DNA of 64,000 bases from Stutzerimonas stutzeri (GCF_019090095.1 NZ_JAGQFP010000001.1:124001-188000), one strand, 5' to 3'. Shown: positions 8,964 to 18,859, counted from the stretch's first letter. Made by a program: numbers and translations. Notes: a model not told the origin generated them from the letters alone.

Positions 8964-9736
8964 TGAGTCAGGGACGTCGTCTGACCGGTTCGAAAAAATA
9001 CCTCGCTGTCGTACTGGCGATTCTGTTCATCCTGCTGATCTGGCAGATCGCGGCGTGGAGCCTGCCTGCGTTTCTGATGCCCGGCATTCCGGTCGTGTTC
9101 GAGCGGTTATTTGCCACGGTGCAGGAGCCGGCGTTTCGCGAAGGGCTCTACGGCAGCATGAGCCGACTGGGCAGTGGTTACAGCTTCGCTTTGCTGTTCG
9201 GCATCGGTTTCGGGCTGGTCGGTGGGGTGTTGTTCTTCTTCCGCGAGATCCTGCGCTCGGCCATCGTGATCTTGCAGTCAATCCCGTCCATCGCCTGGGT
9301 GCCGCTGTTTCTCATCGTGATGGGCTTTGGCAACCTGCCGATCATCGTGGTGGTTGCGCTGGCGGCGTTTTTCCCAATGGCGCTGTCGGTCATGAACGCG
9401 ACCGAAAGTGTCCAACCGGTTCACGTAGCGGCTGCCCGGGTCATGGGCGCCTCGCGCTGGCAGCTGCTGCGTCGCGTCTACCTGCCAGCGGTCATGCCCG
9501 AATTGATCACCGGTGCGCAGCTTGCCTTCGGTAATGCCTGGCGGGCGCTGATCTCCGCCGAGATGCTGATCGGCTTCGGCCAGGGCCTGGGTCGCTCGCT
9601 GGCCTACTCTGGCGAGATCGCCGATATGGTCGGTGTGATGATGAATATCCTGGTCATCGCTATCCTGGCAACGATGATTGATCAGGTGGTGCTGGAAAAA
9701 TTCAAACAACGTCTGCTGCGTTATCAGTACGTCTGA
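8963..9736 (+). CDS. ABC transporter permease (SsuC/TauC type)
   Basis: A 257-residue inner-membrane permease. Hydrophobic segments begin at about residue 14 (YLAVVLAILFILLIWQ), and the EAA-type cytoplasmic loop for ATPase contact is visible as AARVMGASRWQLLRRVYLPAVMPELITGAQLAFGNAWRALISAEM in pieces. The start at 8963 is fixed by the TGATG overlap with the ATPase gene. It belongs to the BPD_transp_1 family used for sulfonates, taurine, nitrate and similar anions. Confidence 0.92.
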   Translation: MSQGRRLTGSKKYLAVVLAILFILLIWQIAAWSLPAFLMPGIPVVFERLFATVQEPAFREGLYGSMSRLGSGYSFALLFGIGFGLVGGVLFFFREILRSAIVILQSIPSIAWVPLFLIVMGFGNLPIIVVVALAAFFPMALSVMNATESVQPVHVAAARVMGASRWQLLRRVYLPAVMPELITGAQLAFGNAWRALISAEMLIGFGQGLGRSLAYSGEIADMVGVMMNILVIAILATMIDQVVLEKFKQRLLRYQYV

Positions 9737-9744
9737 GAGGCCTT

Positions 9745-10458
9745 GTGAACGCCCGTCTGCTGCGGCTGGTGCTGATGCTCGTGCTGTCGATCCCGGTCAG
9801 CGTGCATGGGGCGCCGCTGCAGGCTGCCTTGGTCGATGGATATCGGCCTTTCAAGGCCACGGCGGATGAGCCGCTGAGCGAGGGTTTCGAAGCCGCCTGG
9901 CTAAAAACGCTGGCTGAACGGCTGGGGCGCAGCGTTTCGCTGGCGGGCTCAGTCGCACAGGCGGACCTGCGCATGGGAGCGCTGGCATCAGGCGTTGCCT
10001 ATTACACCAGCGAAGTTGCAGCGCTCACGTCAGCGGAAGCGGGGCCGACTCGTTGGGAGCAGCTCGCTGGCGAGCCGTTCTGTGTTACAGCTGGACACCC
10101 TTACGCTGCGGTAATCACATCCCGCTTTGGCGGCATCGCGCGCGGCTATGACAGCGCGGCGCAGGCCCTGATTGGATTGAAACTCGGCGAATGCCAGGCG
10201 GTGGTTGGCGATCGGAAACTGCTGCGGCAGGTCGCTGAACTGCCCGAATGGCGTCGCTACAACCGGCTGTTGCCGGCGCTGAATGACATTGTTCTGAGTT
10301 TGCGAATCGAAGCGTCCGACGCGGCGCTGCAGCAGCGGATCGAGCGGGACCTTTCAAGCGAGCCGGGGCAGAAAGCGTTGGCCGACGTCACCCAGCACTG
10401 GATCGACGAGGTCGCGTTTCAGGCTTATGTACTGGCCGACACACTCGATTGCCACTGA
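9745..10458 (+). CDS. periplasmic substrate-binding-like protein of the ABC operon
   Basis: A 237-residue protein with a signal peptide (MNARLLRLVLMLVLSIPVSVHG) and a fold resembling family-3 solute-binding proteins: GYRPFKATADEPLSEGFEAAWLKTLAERLGR, then GEPFCVTAGHPYAAVITSRFGG and a terminal helix. It starts at a GTG 8 bp after the permease stop, behind GAGAGGCC. A second binding protein of a different family in one operon is unusual; it may be an auxiliary receptor, a sensor input, or unrelated to transport. I do not recognise a named gene. Confidence 0.7.
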   Translation: MNARLLRLVLMLVLSIPVSVHGAPLQAALVDGYRPFKATADEPLSEGFEAAWLKTLAERLGRSVSLAGSVAQADLRMGALASGVAYYTSEVAALTSAEAGPTRWEQLAGEPFCVTAGHPYAAVITSRFGGIARGYDSAAQALIGLKLGECQAVVGDRKLLRQVAELPEWRRYNRLLPALNDIVLSLRIEASDAALQQRIERDLSSEPGQKALADVTQHWIDEVAFQAYVLADTLDCH

Positions 10459-10470
10459 CGTGCCGTTGGC

Positions 10471-11082
10471 TCACTCGGCTTCGATCAGCTGGGGTAGCGC
10501 CTGGCGCAGGCCTTCGCGGTCGAGCGGGGTTCGGATATGGCCACGCAGGCGTCCCTTGGGATCGACGATCGCCAAATTGCCACTGTGGCTGACGCTATAG
10601 TCGCCATTGGTTTCCCTCGCTGGAACGAAAGGCAGGCCAAGCGCCTTGGACAGGATCTGCAGTTGTGCCAGCTCGCCCGTCCAGCCTTTGAATCCTGCGC
10701 GGTAGTGGCCAAGGTAGGTGCGCAAGGTTTCCGGCGTGTCGCGCCTTGGGTCGGCGCTGACCAGTACCAGTTGGAGCTGCTCGCGGATTTCTGCTGGCAA
10801 TTGCCCCAGCACCTGTCGCATGTCGCTCAGCGTCGTAGGGCATACATCCGGGCAGGCAGTGAAGCCGAAGAACAACAGATGCCAACGGCCATGCAACGCC
10901 TCGGTCGTAACCGGTTCGCCTTGTTCGTCCACCAGGCTCACGCTTGGCAACGGCCGTTCCCGCGGTAGCAATAACAGGTTCGCTTCGTCGAGCAAGGCGT
11001 TGCGATCGAGCGCGAACAACGATGAGCTGCAGGCCAGCAGCGCCACCGTGGCGGCGCCGAGGAGCATCGCACGAGGGCGCAC
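10471..11082 (-). CDS. SCO1/SenC family copper chaperone
   Basis: A 203-residue thioredoxin-fold protein anchored by an N-terminal hydrophobic segment. The copper-binding CPDVC motif lies in LLFFGFTACPDVCPTTLSDM and the partner His in VSHSGNLAIVDP. SCO proteins load copper into the CuA site of cytochrome oxidase subunit II and also help cbb3 assembly. It begins at a GTG two bases after the apt stop, implying cotranscription with apt. The window encodes a CuA-containing subunit II at 37005, a plausible client though distant. Confidence 0.88.
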   Translation of the reverse strand: MRPRAMLLGAATVALLACSSSLFALDRNALLDEANLLLLPRERPLPSVSLVDEQGEPVTTEALHGRWHLLFFGFTACPDVCPTTLSDMRQVLGQLPAEIREQLQLVLVSADPRRDTPETLRTYLGHYRAGFKGWTGELAQLQILSKALGLPFVPARETNGDYSVSHSGNLAIVDPKGRLRGHIRTPLDREGLRQALPQLIEAE

Positions 11083-11084
11083 GG

Positions 11085-11633
11085 CTACCGCTCGTTCAGC
11101 TCGAATGCGGTCAGGGTAAAAGTCGGAATGCCCATGTCCTGCAACTTGCGGGATCCGCCAAGCTCGGGCAGGTCGATGATGGCAGCGGCTTCATGGATCT
11201 GGGCACCCATCCGGCGCACCAGTTGAGCGGCGGCGATCAGGGTGCCGCCGGTGGCGATCAGATCGTCCAGCAACAGAACTGAATCTCCCTCGCAGAGGCT
11301 GTCAGCGTGCACTTCGAGGAAGGCTTCGCCGTACTCCGTGGTATAGGACGCCGTCAGCACATCGGCTGGCAGCTTGCCTTGCTTGCGGAACAGGATCAGC
11401 GGCCTGTTCAGCTCGTAGGCAATGATCGACCCGATGATGAACCCGCGGGCATCCAGCGCGCCAACATGGCTGAAGCCGGTTTCAACATAACGTTGGATCA
11501 GGCTGTCGGCCACCATGCGCAATGCCTTGGGCGACTGCAACAGGGGTGTGATATCGCGAAATACCACGCCTGGTTTGGGAAAATCCGGGACCGGGCGTAT
11601 CAGCTTCTTGATGGAGAATTCGTCAAAAATCAT
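11085..11633 (-). CDS. apt: adenine phosphoribosyltransferase
   Basis: A 182-residue purine-salvage enzyme converting adenine and PRPP to AMP. The opening [32 protein letters not shown] is characteristic, and the PRPP loop [14 protein letters not shown] is intact. The start at 11633 gives the conserved N-terminus; a longer in-frame version would run into the end of anr. It lies 17 bp downstream of anr on the same strand, so readthrough from anr is likely. Confidence 0.95.
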   Translation of the reverse strand: MIFDEFSIKKLIRPVPDFPKPGVVFRDITPLLQSPKALRMVADSLIQRYVETGFSHVGALDARGFIIGSIIAYELNRPLILFRKQGKLPADVLTASYTTEYGEAFLEVHADSLCEGDSVLLLDDLIATGGTLIAAAQLVRRMGAQIHEAAAIIDLPELGGSRKLQDMGIPTFTLTAFELNER

Positions 11634-11650
11634 AACGGGCTCCGGACGCC

Positions 11651-12385
11651 TCAGGCGTCCATGTTGCCGCCCGCCAGGGCGCATAGACGAATGGAATCGA
11701 GGATGCGGACTTCCTTGCCTTCAGCTTCCAGCAGGCCATTGGCTTGGCAACGAGTGAACACGCGGGAGACCGTTTCGACCGCCAGGCCCAGGTAACTGCC
11801 GATCTCGTTGCGCGACATGGGCAGACGGAACTGGTTGGCGGAAAACCCGCGCGCGCTGAAGCGTGCCGACAGATTGACCAGGAAGGTCGCGATCCGCTCA
11901 TCGGCGGTCTTCTTCGACAGCAGCATCATCATCTGCTGATCGTCACGAATTTCGCGGCTCATGATGCGCATCAGTTGACGGCGCAGCTGCGGCAACAAAA
12001 CGCTGAGTTCGTCGAGACGCTCGAATGGAATTTCACAGACCGATGTCGTCTCGAGCGCTTGCGCGGAGACTGGGTAGGTCTCGGTATCCATGCCCGACAG
12101 CCCAACCAGCTCGCTGGGCAGATGGAAGCCGGTGATCTGCTCTTCACCGGCGTCGGTGACGCTGAATGTCCGCAGCGCTCCGGAGCGGATGGCGAACACC
12201 GAGCTGAACGCATCGCCTTGACGGAAAAGCATTTCGCCTTTCTTCAACGGGCGCCCGCGCTTGACGATGTCGTCCAGCGCTTCCATGTCCTGCATGTTCA
12301 ATGAAAGCGGTAAGCACAGGCCGGAAAGGCTGCAGTCCTTGCAATGCGCTTGCGGCTGCTTGCGGACCTTGATCGACTCGGACAT
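11651..12385 (-). CDS. anr: oxygen-sensing transcriptional regulator Anr (FNR family)
   Basis: A 244-residue Crp/Fnr protein. The oxygen-labile [4Fe-4S] cluster ligands are present at C15, C18, C24 and C117. A cyclic-nucleotide-type beta-barrel and a dimerisation helix follow, then the helix-turn-helix [21 protein letters not shown] with the E-S-R residues that read TTGAT half sites. Anr activates hemN, cbb3 oxidase and denitrification genes when oxygen falls. Two matching boxes occur in this window, upstream of hemN and of the distal ccoN. The gene order anr-hemN-cco is that of other pseudomonads. Confidence 0.95.
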   Translation of the reverse strand: MSESIKVRKQPQAHCKDCSLSGLCLPLSLNMQDMEALDDIVKRGRPLKKGEMLFRQGDAFSSVFAIRSGALRTFSVTDAGEEQITGFHLPSELVGLSGMDTETYPVSAQALETTSVCEIPFERLDELSVLLPQLRRQLMRIMSREIRDDQQMMMLLSKKTADERIATFLVNLSARFSARGFSANQFRLPMSRNEIGSYLGLAVETVSRVFTRCQANGLLEAEGKEVRILDSIRLCALAGGNMDA

Positions 12386-12478
12386 TGGCGGTTCCTGAAA
12401 AACCCTACGGGACGCGCAAGATTAACTCAGGCGGAGGCCTTAGGCCAATTGGTACAAGGGTCGCAGGCGACGCTTGGA

Positions 12479-13861
12479 CTAGATCGCGCGGCTCATATAC
12501 GGAACAGGTCGTGACGGCAAGTAGTGATCGAACTGCATGCAGACCACACTGGCCAACAACCGCCCGGCGGGCTGAATGCGGAGGACGTCTTCGCTGAGTA
12601 CGATGAGTCCGTCCGCGGCCATCTGTTCGAGGGCGGGCCAGTTGGCTTGGAAATAGGTCTTGAAGTCGATTTTGTAGAGCGCTTCTAGCTCCCCGATATG
12701 CAACTCGAAATTGCATAGCAGGGCCTGGATGACGTGCTTCCTGATCTGGTCGTCCTGACTGCAGCGCACGCCGCGCACCGTGGGCAGTTGGCCTTGGTCC
12801 AGCGCTTGCTGGTAGAGGGTCAGGTCACTGTTGTTCTGAACGTACAGGTCGCCGATCTGGCTGATGGCCGATACGCCCAGGCCGATCAGGTCGCAGTGGC
12901 CATGCGTGGTATAGCCCTGATAGTTGCGCTGCAGCGTGCCGTCTTCCTGCGCCATTGCCAGCTCGTCATCGGGTAGCGCGAAGTGATCCATGCCGATATA
13001 GCGGTAGCCGGAACGGCCGAGCTGCTTCACCGCGTGCTGCCGCATCGCGAGCAACTGCTCGTCGGAGGGCAGGTCGGCTGCGTTGATCCGTCGTTGCGCC
13101 ATGTAGCGTTCTGGCGAGTGCATGTAGCTGGACACGGATATCCGGTCCGGCTGCAGTGCGATCACCGTCTCGAGTGTGCGCGCGAAGGTTTCCGGTGTTT
13201 GCAGGGGTAGTCCATAGAGCAGATCGAGGTCTATCGTGCGGTATTGCAGCGTCCGAGCGGCCTCGATGATCGTCTGGGTCTGCTGGAGCGTCTGCAGTCG
13301 GTTGATGGTGCGCTGCACGTCCGGATCCAGGTCCGGCAGTCCGATGCTGACCCGGTTGAAGCCCAGCTCGCGCAGCAACCCCATCGTTGGCCAGTCTGCC
13401 TCGCGTGGATCGATCTCGATGCTGATGTCGGCGTGATCGTCATCCTGCAGATGAAAATGCCTATGCAGATGCGCCATTACGCGACGCAGCTCGCCATGAC
13501 TGAGAAAGGTCGGCGTACCGCCACCGACGTGCAGCTGTTCCACGACCTGGTCGTCACCCAGATGGCAGGCGATCAGTTCGATTTCCTTCTCCAACCGCTC
13601 GAGGTAGGGCAATGCGCGACTGCGATCGTCGGTGATGACCTTGTTGCAGCGACAGTAGTAACAGGCCTTGGTACAGAACGGCAGATGGACGTACAGCGCA
13701 AGTGGCCGATTGGCCTGCCGGCTGCGACGCAGCGCGTGCAGCAGGTCGAACGAGCCCAGCTTGCCACTGAACTGGACTGGCGTGGGGTAGGTCATGTAGC
13801 GCGGCGCAACCTGATCGTAACGATGGATCAGATCGGCATCCCAGCGAATGGCGTCGAGCAT
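12479..13861 (-). CDS. hemN: oxygen-independent coproporphyrinogen III oxidase
   Basis: A 460-residue radical SAM enzyme that decarboxylates coproporphyrinogen III without oxygen, keeping haem supply running under microaerobic or anoxic conditions. The CxxxCxxC cluster motif is C63, C67, C70 with the extra C72 typical of true HemN (KACYYCRCNK). The GGGTPTFL and PERYMAQRRINAADLPSDEQ segments also fit HemN rather than the HemW paralogue. It is transcribed toward anr and has an Anr box centred about 65 bp upstream of its start. Confidence 0.96.
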   Translation of the reverse strand: MLDAIRWDADLIHRYDQVAPRYMTYPTPVQFSGKLGSFDLLHALRRSRQANRPLALYVHLPFCTKACYYCRCNKVITDDRSRALPYLERLEKEIELIACHLGDDQVVEQLHVGGGTPTFLSHGELRRVMAHLHRHFHLQDDDHADISIEIDPREADWPTMGLLRELGFNRVSIGLPDLDPDVQRTINRLQTLQQTQTIIEAARTLQYRTIDLDLLYGLPLQTPETFARTLETVIALQPDRISVSSYMHSPERYMAQRRINAADLPSDEQLLAMRQHAVKQLGRSGYRYIGMDHFALPDDELAMAQEDGTLQRNYQGYTTHGHCDLIGLGVSAISQIGDLYVQNNSDLTLYQQALDQGQLPTVRGVRCSQDDQIRKHVIQALLCNFELHIGELEALYKIDFKTYFQANWPALEQMAADGLIVLSEDVLRIQPAGRLLASVVCMQFDHYLPSRPVPYMSRAI

Positions 13862-13919
13862 CTCACGTTCTCGGTTGAGTGGGGTGACGGGATTCTAGGG
13901 TGCACGCCGCTGGGCAGAC

Positions 13920-13933
13920 TTGACCTGTATCAA
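13920..13933 (-). promoter_or_regulatory. Anr/FNR box upstream of hemN
   Basis: TTGACCTGTATCAA on the plus strand reads TTGATACAGGTCAA toward hemN, one mismatch from the TTGAT-N4-ATCAA consensus. It is centred about 65 bp before the hemN start, consistent with class II activation at about -41 of a transcript with a short leader. Anr control of hemN is known in P. aeruginosa. Confidence 0.85.
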
Positions 13934-14055
13934 GCGAGTCCGGACCTACAGGAGACGCCGAGACTGGCGGTAACAAGGCAGGAGATTTATTCGCTGGATT
14001 GTGGTCGATTAGTCAAACTAGCATTCCAGATTGCTCACCCGCACAGGAGAAACTC

Positions 14056-14883
14056 ATGCACGCCCGCCAGCAAGAGATCGCTGCCGCACTCAACGTCTGC
14101 CCACCCTTTGACGGTCCAGCCGCCGTACAGACTGAAATCGAGCGGCGGGTGGCCTTCATCCAGTCGTGTTTGCGCGACTCGGGGATGAAGACACTGGTGC
14201 TCGGTATCAGCGGTGGTGTGGACTCCACCACTGCCGGCATGCTCGCGCAGCGTGCGGTCGAAGGCATGCGCGCCGCAGGCGAGGGCGATGATTACCGCTT
14301 CATTGCCGTCCGCCTGCCGTATCAGGTTCAGCATGATGAAGACGAGGCACAGCTGGCGGTCGATACGATCAAGCCGGACGAATGTCATACGGTCAACATC
14401 GGTGCCGCCGTGCTCGGGCTGTCGCGGGCGACCGAGGCACTTGAGCCTCTCACGCCCGAAAAGCGTGATTTCGTGCTCGGCAACACCAAGGCGCGGATGC
14501 GCATGGTGGCTCAGTACACGATTGCCAATGCGCGCCAGGGGCTGGTGATCGGTACCGACCATGCGGCCGAGGCGGTGATGGGTTTTTTCACCAAGTTCGG
14601 CGACGGCGCCTGTGATCTGACGCCCTTGGCGGGGTTGGTCAAGCATCAGGTCCGAGAGCTGGCCGCCGCCCTGGGCGCGCCCGAGCAACTGGTGAAGAAG
14701 GTCCCGACCGCTGATCTGGAGGATCTGTCTCCCGGCAAACCGGACGAAGCCGCCCATGGTGTGACCTACCAGAACATCGATGCCTTTCTGCAGGGTCAGC
14801 CAGTGCCAGACGAGGCGGCGCGCATCATCATCGAGACCTACGACAAGTCGGCGCACAAGCGCCAGCTGCCAAAAGAGCCTTGA
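14056..14883 (+). CDS. nadE: NH3-dependent NAD+ synthetase
   Basis: A 275-residue enzyme amidating nicotinic acid adenine dinucleotide to NAD+. The ATP pyrophosphatase loop SGGVDS is at residues 52-57 ([15 protein letters not shown]) and the [18 protein letters not shown] substrate segment is intact. There is no glutaminase domain, so free ammonia is used. The ATG at 14056 follows a strong AGGAGA. It is divergent from hemN and convergent with the UreH-like gene, leaving 53 bp without an obvious T-rich terminator. Confidence 0.95.
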   Translation: MHARQQEIAAALNVCPPFDGPAAVQTEIERRVAFIQSCLRDSGMKTLVLGISGGVDSTTAGMLAQRAVEGMRAAGEGDDYRFIAVRLPYQVQHDEDEAQLAVDTIKPDECHTVNIGAAVLGLSRATEALEPLTPEKRDFVLGNTKARMRMVAQYTIANARQGLVIGTDHAAEAVMGFFTKFGDGACDLTPLAGLVKHQVRELAAALGAPEQLVKKVPTADLEDLSPGKPDEAAHGVTYQNIDAFLQGQPVPDEAARIIIETYDKSAHKRQLPKEP

Positions 14884-14936
14884 GCGAGAGCGGGTCGGCG
14901 GGCGAGCAGCGCATTGGCGCTGGCCTGCCCGGCGTT

Positions 14937-15662
14937 TCAATGATGATGCATGGCTGGCTGCGGTTCGGCGCTGCCGCCGCCATGGCCCATCAGCCAGTCT
15001 TGATGCGGACCGGGCATGGTCCACAAGCCGAATAGAATCACCATTATGCCCCCCAGTATCCGCACGCCGCGTTTGCGCAACACGGCCATGAGCCGTTCGG
15101 CGGCCAGGCCAGTGGCCAGCAGCACCGGCCAAGTGCCGAGGCCGAACGCCAACATCAACAAGGCACTTTCCGTGGCATCGCCCTGGCTTGCCGCCCACAG
15201 CAGGGTGCTGTAGACCAGACCGCACGGCAGCCAGCCCCATAGCGCGCCGAGCAACAGGGCTCGGGGTACGCTCTTGACCGGCATCAGCCGACTGGCGAAT
15301 GGACGGATATGCCGCCACAAGCCACGACCCACGGCTTCGACGCGCGTCAGACCGCTCCACCAGCCGGCCAGATACAGTCCCATGGAGATCAGCAGCAGCG
15401 CAGCGACGACGCGCAGCGCCATGGCCGCTGGGCTGTTGGCCACCGCCCAACCGGCAAGGCCGATGAGCAGGCCGGCCGAAGCGTAGCTGAGCACGCGCCC
15501 CAGGTTATACGCCACTAGCAGTCGCAAGCGCTTGCCGCGTTGTTCCACCGGGATCGCCATGGTCAAGGCGCCCATCAGGCCGCCACACATGCCAAGGCAA
15601 TGCCCGCCTCCGAGCAGCCCGAGTACCAGCGCCGAAGCCAGCTGCGGCAGCAGGTCAGTCAC
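14937..15662 (-). CDS. UreH/SafE-like membrane protein of the cbb3 assembly cluster
   Basis: About 241 residues with six or more membrane helices. The signature GGGHCLGMCGGLMGAL near the N-terminus, with His-Cys-x-x-Cys, marks the UreH/DsbD-related branch of the TauE/SafE clan. The C-terminus is His-rich (PAMHHH). Together these suggest metal, probably copper, handling. A GTG start at 15662 is preferred: an AGGAG lies 10 nt upstream and the gene then overlaps the ccoS end by 8 nt. An ATG at 15680 is part of that same AGGAG region. Its position in the ccoGHIS block supports a role in cbb3 maturation, which is inference. Confidence 0.82.
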   Translation of the reverse strand: MTDLLPQLASALVLGLLGGGHCLGMCGGLMGALTMAIPVEQRGKRLRLLVAYNLGRVLSYASAGLLIGLAGWAVANSPAAMALRVVAALLLISMGLYLAGWWSGLTRVEAVGRGLWRHIRPFASRLMPVKSVPRALLLGALWGWLPCGLVYSTLLWAASQGDATESALLMLAFGLGTWPVLLATGLAAERLMAVLRKRGVRILGGIMVILFGLWTMPGPHQDWLMGHGGGSAEPQPAMHHH

Positions 15663-15861
15663 GATTGGATTTCTCCTCATCGCGACCGTCGGCCTGTTCG
15701 ATGCCGGCGCGGTGCTTCGGGTCTTCCTCGTCGAACAGGATGCTGTGTGCCGGGCCGTCGAGATCGTCGTACTGACCGCTGTCGACCGCCCAGAAGAATA
15801 CCCAGATGGCCAAGGCGACCAATATCACGGCGACAGGAATCAAGATGTATAGCGCGGCCAT
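15655..15861 (-). CDS. ccoS: cbb3-type oxidase assembly protein CcoS
   Basis: A 68-residue protein with one N-terminal membrane helix (ALYILIPVAVILVALAIWVFFW) followed by the family-typical AVDSGQYDDLDGPAHSILFDEED segment. CcoS is needed to insert haem and copper cofactors into the CcoN subunit. The start has a strong GGGAGG ribosome-binding site. It lies 43 bp downstream of ccoI and overlaps the next gene, so it belongs to the assembly operon. Confidence 0.93.
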   Translation of the reverse strand: MAALYILIPVAVILVALAIWVFFWAVDSGQYDDLDGPAHSILFDEEDPKHRAGIEQADGRDEEKSNRD

Positions 15862-15904
15862 GGGGCCTCCCAGTAACGATACGGCAGGGCGGGTCGGAGC
15901 AGTC

Positions 15905-18337
15905 CTATCCTACGCCACGACTGGCCTGTCGGTTGGTGGGGATGCGGGCCAGGCGCAGGGCATTGAGCACGACCATCAGCGAACTGGCTGACATGCCCAG
16001 CGCCGCCCAGAGCGGGGTGACCCAGCCGATGGCCGCAAACGGCAGGACCAGCCCGTTGTAGAGGCTCGCCCAGGCCAGGTTTTCGATGATGATTCGGCGG
16101 CTACGCCGTGCCACCACGAAGGCCTGCGCCAGGGTATCGAGGCGATTGCCGAGCAGGACGGCATCGGCGCTGGTCTTGGCCAGGTCGGTCGCCGACCCCA
16201 TGGCCACGCTGATATCGGCAGCGGCGAGCACCGGTGCGTCATTGACGCCGTCACCGACCATCAATACGCGGCGTCCTTCGGCTTGCAGCCGCTGCAGATA
16301 ATCGAGCTTGTCCGTTGGCGTCAGACCGCCGTGGGCCGACTCGATGCCGAGCTGCTGCGCGATCTCGCCAACCATTGGCGAGCTGTCGCCAGACAGCAGG
16401 ACCGTTTTCCAGCCGCGGCGCTTGCAGGCTTGCAGCAGGGTAGGTGCGTCCTCGCGCAGGCGATCGCTGAGTACCAGCCAGGCCAGCGGTCCTGTCGCGT
16501 CGCCTAGTAACAACCATTGACCCTCGCGCCCCGGGATGGCTGGAGCCTTCGCCCCGTAGCCCGCTGCGACGAAATCGGGCTGACCGATGCGCAGCGTGCG
16601 TCCGCCGACCGAACCTTGCAGGCCCAGCCCGGGAACGCTCCCGACGGTGTCGGCGGCCTGTGGTGCGCGGCCGAATGCCTTGGCGATCGGGTGTTCCGAA
16701 CGGTTTTCCAGCGCAGCGGCCAGCGCCAGGCAGGTATCGGCATCCAGTTCCGCCAACGGGCGCACTTCACCAAGGGTCAGGCGGCCGTCTGTCAGCGTGC
16801 CGGTCTTGTCGAAAACCACCGTGTCGATGTGATTGAGCCCTTCGAGCACATGGCCGCGCGTGAGCAACAGCCCCAGCTTGTGCAACGTGCCCGTAGCGGT
16901 GGTCAGGGCCGTCGGTGTTGCCAGTGACAGAGCGCAGGGGCAGGTCGCAACCAGCAAGGCGAGAACGATCCAGAAGGCACGCTGCGGATCGATCTGCCAC
17001 CAGACGATGCCAACGACGGCCGCGCTCAGCAGTACGATGACGAGAAACCACTGCGCCACCCGGTCGGCCAGCTCCGCCAGCCGGGGCTTGTCCGATTGAG
17101 CGCGCTCCAGCAGGCCGACGATGGCAGACAGACGGGTATTGTCGCCCAGCGCCTGGACCTGCACGGTCAGGCCGCCTTCTACGTTAAGCGTGCCGGCGGT
17201 AACGGTATCGCCCGTGCTCCTCGCCTGTGGCAGGTATTCGCCAGTGAGCACCGATTCGTCGACGCTCGAGTGCCCGCTGACGATAACGCCATCGGCCGGG
17301 ATCAGCGTGCCGGGTTGTACCAGCACGCGGTCGCCGAGCTGCAGCTCGCTCAGGAGAATACGCGTCGTCTGGCCGGCCTCATCGAGCCTGAGGCAGGATG
17401 CGGGCAGCAAGTTGACCAGCTGTGCGGTTGCGGCAGCCGTGCGCTCGCGGGCGCGACGTTCGAGAAAGCGTCCGGCCAACAGGAACAAGGCGAACATCCC
17501 CACGGCATCGAAGTACAGCTCTCCCTGACCGGTCACGGTCGACCAGATTCCGGCGACATAGGCGCCACCGATAGCCAGCGACACGGACACATCCATGGTC
17601 AGGTGCCGGGTGCGCAGATCCCTCAGCGCGCCCCTGAAAAAGTCGGTGCAGCAGTAAAACACGATGGGTGTCGTCAGCAGCAGCGCCGTCCAGCGCAGAA
17701 TGCTGGCCATGCCGGCTGACAGATCGAGGTTGAACTCGGGCCAGGTGGCCATGGTTGCCATCATCACCTGCATCCACAACAGCCCCGTCACTCCCAGCTG
17801 GCGCATGCTGCGCCGGTTTTCCTGGGCGAGACGTTCTGCCGCCTGGTCGGCCTGGTAGGGGTGCGCCGCGTAACCGATGCGTCTTAACTCGGCAAGTAAC
17901 TCGCTGAGTGGCATGGACGCATCGTTCCAGCGTACGCGCAGGCGATGGTTGGAAAGGTTCAGGCTGGCCTCGGTGATGGCCTCGAGGCCCCGCAGATGCT
18001 TTTCGATCAGCCATCCACAAGCGGCACAGCTGATCCCTTCTATCAGCAGGGAGGTGCTGGCCTGCTCACCTTCGTGTTGTACGAAGGGTTGCTGCACGTC
18101 TTCGCGGTCGTAGAGTGCCAGCTCGTCAGTCAGCGCCTGCGGCAAGGCGCCGGGATTGGCGGAGGTGTCGCTGCGATGCACGTAGTAGCTTTCCAGGCCA
18201 CCTTGGACGATCGCCTCCGCAACGGCTTGGCAGCCCGGGCAGCACAACGCCCGCTGCTCACCGAGCACACGGGCGTGAAAGGTGCTGCCGGCCGGCACCG
18301 GCAGCCCGCAGTGATAGCAGGGGGTTGGGCTTGCCAT
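15905..18337 (-). CDS. ccoI: copper-translocating P1B-type ATPase CcoI
   Basis: An 810-residue metal pump. The N-terminus has CYHC and CCPGC clusters, then a heavy-metal-associated domain with CAAC at 104-107. Eight membrane helices include the CPC ion site (ATCPCALSLATP). The catalytic DKTGTLTDG, the SEHPIAKA nucleotide-binding His-Pro and GDGVNDAPVL are all intact. CcoI/FixI pumps supply copper to cbb3 oxidase rather than giving bulk copper resistance. It lies 7 bp after ccoH in the ccoGHIS operon. Confidence 0.96.
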   Translation of the reverse strand: MASPTPCYHCGLPVPAGSTFHARVLGEQRALCCPGCQAVAEAIVQGGLESYYVHRSDTSANPGALPQALTDELALYDREDVQQPFVQHEGEQASTSLLIEGISCAACGWLIEKHLRGLEAITEASLNLSNHRLRVRWNDASMPLSELLAELRRIGYAAHPYQADQAAERLAQENRRSMRQLGVTGLLWMQVMMATMATWPEFNLDLSAGMASILRWTALLLTTPIVFYCCTDFFRGALRDLRTRHLTMDVSVSLAIGGAYVAGIWSTVTGQGELYFDAVGMFALFLLAGRFLERRARERTAAATAQLVNLLPASCLRLDEAGQTTRILLSELQLGDRVLVQPGTLIPADGVIVSGHSSVDESVLTGEYLPQARSTGDTVTAGTLNVEGGLTVQVQALGDNTRLSAIVGLLERAQSDKPRLAELADRVAQWFLVIVLLSAAVVGIVWWQIDPQRAFWIVLALLVATCPCALSLATPTALTTATGTLHKLGLLLTRGHVLEGLNHIDTVVFDKTGTLTDGRLTLGEVRPLAELDADTCLALAAALENRSEHPIAKAFGRAPQAADTVGSVPGLGLQGSVGGRTLRIGQPDFVAAGYGAKAPAIPGREGQWLLLGDATGPLAWLVLSDRLREDAPTLLQACKRRGWKTVLLSGDSSPMVGEIAQQLGIESAHGGLTPTDKLDYLQRLQAEGRRVLMVGDGVNDAPVLAAADISVAMGSATDLAKTSADAVLLGNRLDTLAQAFVVARRSRRIIIENLAWASLYNGLVLPFAAIGWVTPLWAALGMSASSLMVVLNALRLARIPTNRQASRGVG

Positions 18338-18344
18338 CGACCGG

Positions 18345-18848
18345 TCAGTAGCTCAGCTCGAGCGTCTGTCCGGTGACGATTTCCTTCTCTTCGAACAGGC
18401 GCCAGTCCTGATCACCCTCGCGGCCGAGCAGTTCGACGAAACGCCTGCCGGTTACCGGTTCCTGCATCTGGCCTTGGTAAAAGCCGTTGCCCTGTGGCTG
18501 CAGGACGATGCGGCGATCACGCTCTGGCTGGGTCGGCGAGATTAGGTTGAGGACCAGTTGCTGGGGGCCGCTGTGACCGCTCAGTTGCACTTCGGCCAGG
18601 CCACGATCGTCATTGAGCGTCACCTGGGCGCGCACCTGGAGACGTTCGGCGAGCTTCTCGCGCTCCAGCGACTGGTTGATACCCTTGCCGGCATCGTAAT
18701 AGTTGTCCGAGACCAGGGTGTCGGAGTTTCGGATCGCGATGGTCAGCATCGATGTGCCGAGAATCACCGATGCCAGCAGAATGGCTATGACGAACCAGGC
18801 CCAGAACTGGGTATACCAACGGGTGTTCTCTTGCTCAGAATGGCTCAT
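18345..18848 (-). CDS. ccoH: cbb3 oxidase assembly protein CcoH (FixH family)
   Basis: A 167-residue protein with a short cytoplasmic N-terminus, one membrane helix ([21 protein letters not shown]) and a periplasmic domain containing the conserved [20 protein letters not shown] segment. CcoH binds the cbb3 complex and stabilises its assembly. It starts 11 nt after ccoG behind AGGTAG and ends 7 nt before ccoI. Confidence 0.92.
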   Translation of the reverse strand: MSHSEQENTRWYTQFWAWFVIAILLASVILGTSMLTIAIRNSDTLVSDNYYDAGKGINQSLEREKLAERLQVRAQVTLNDDRGLAEVQLSGHSGPQQLVLNLISPTQPERDRRIVLQPQGNGFYQGQMQEPVTGRRFVELLGREGDQDWRLFEEKEIVTGQTLELSY

Positions 18849-18859
18849 GTACTACCTAT

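Noticed and set aside
14884..14936. Terminator between convergent nadE and the UreH-like gene
   Set aside because: Only a short AGCGC/GCGCT stem without a T-tract is present, too weak to call.
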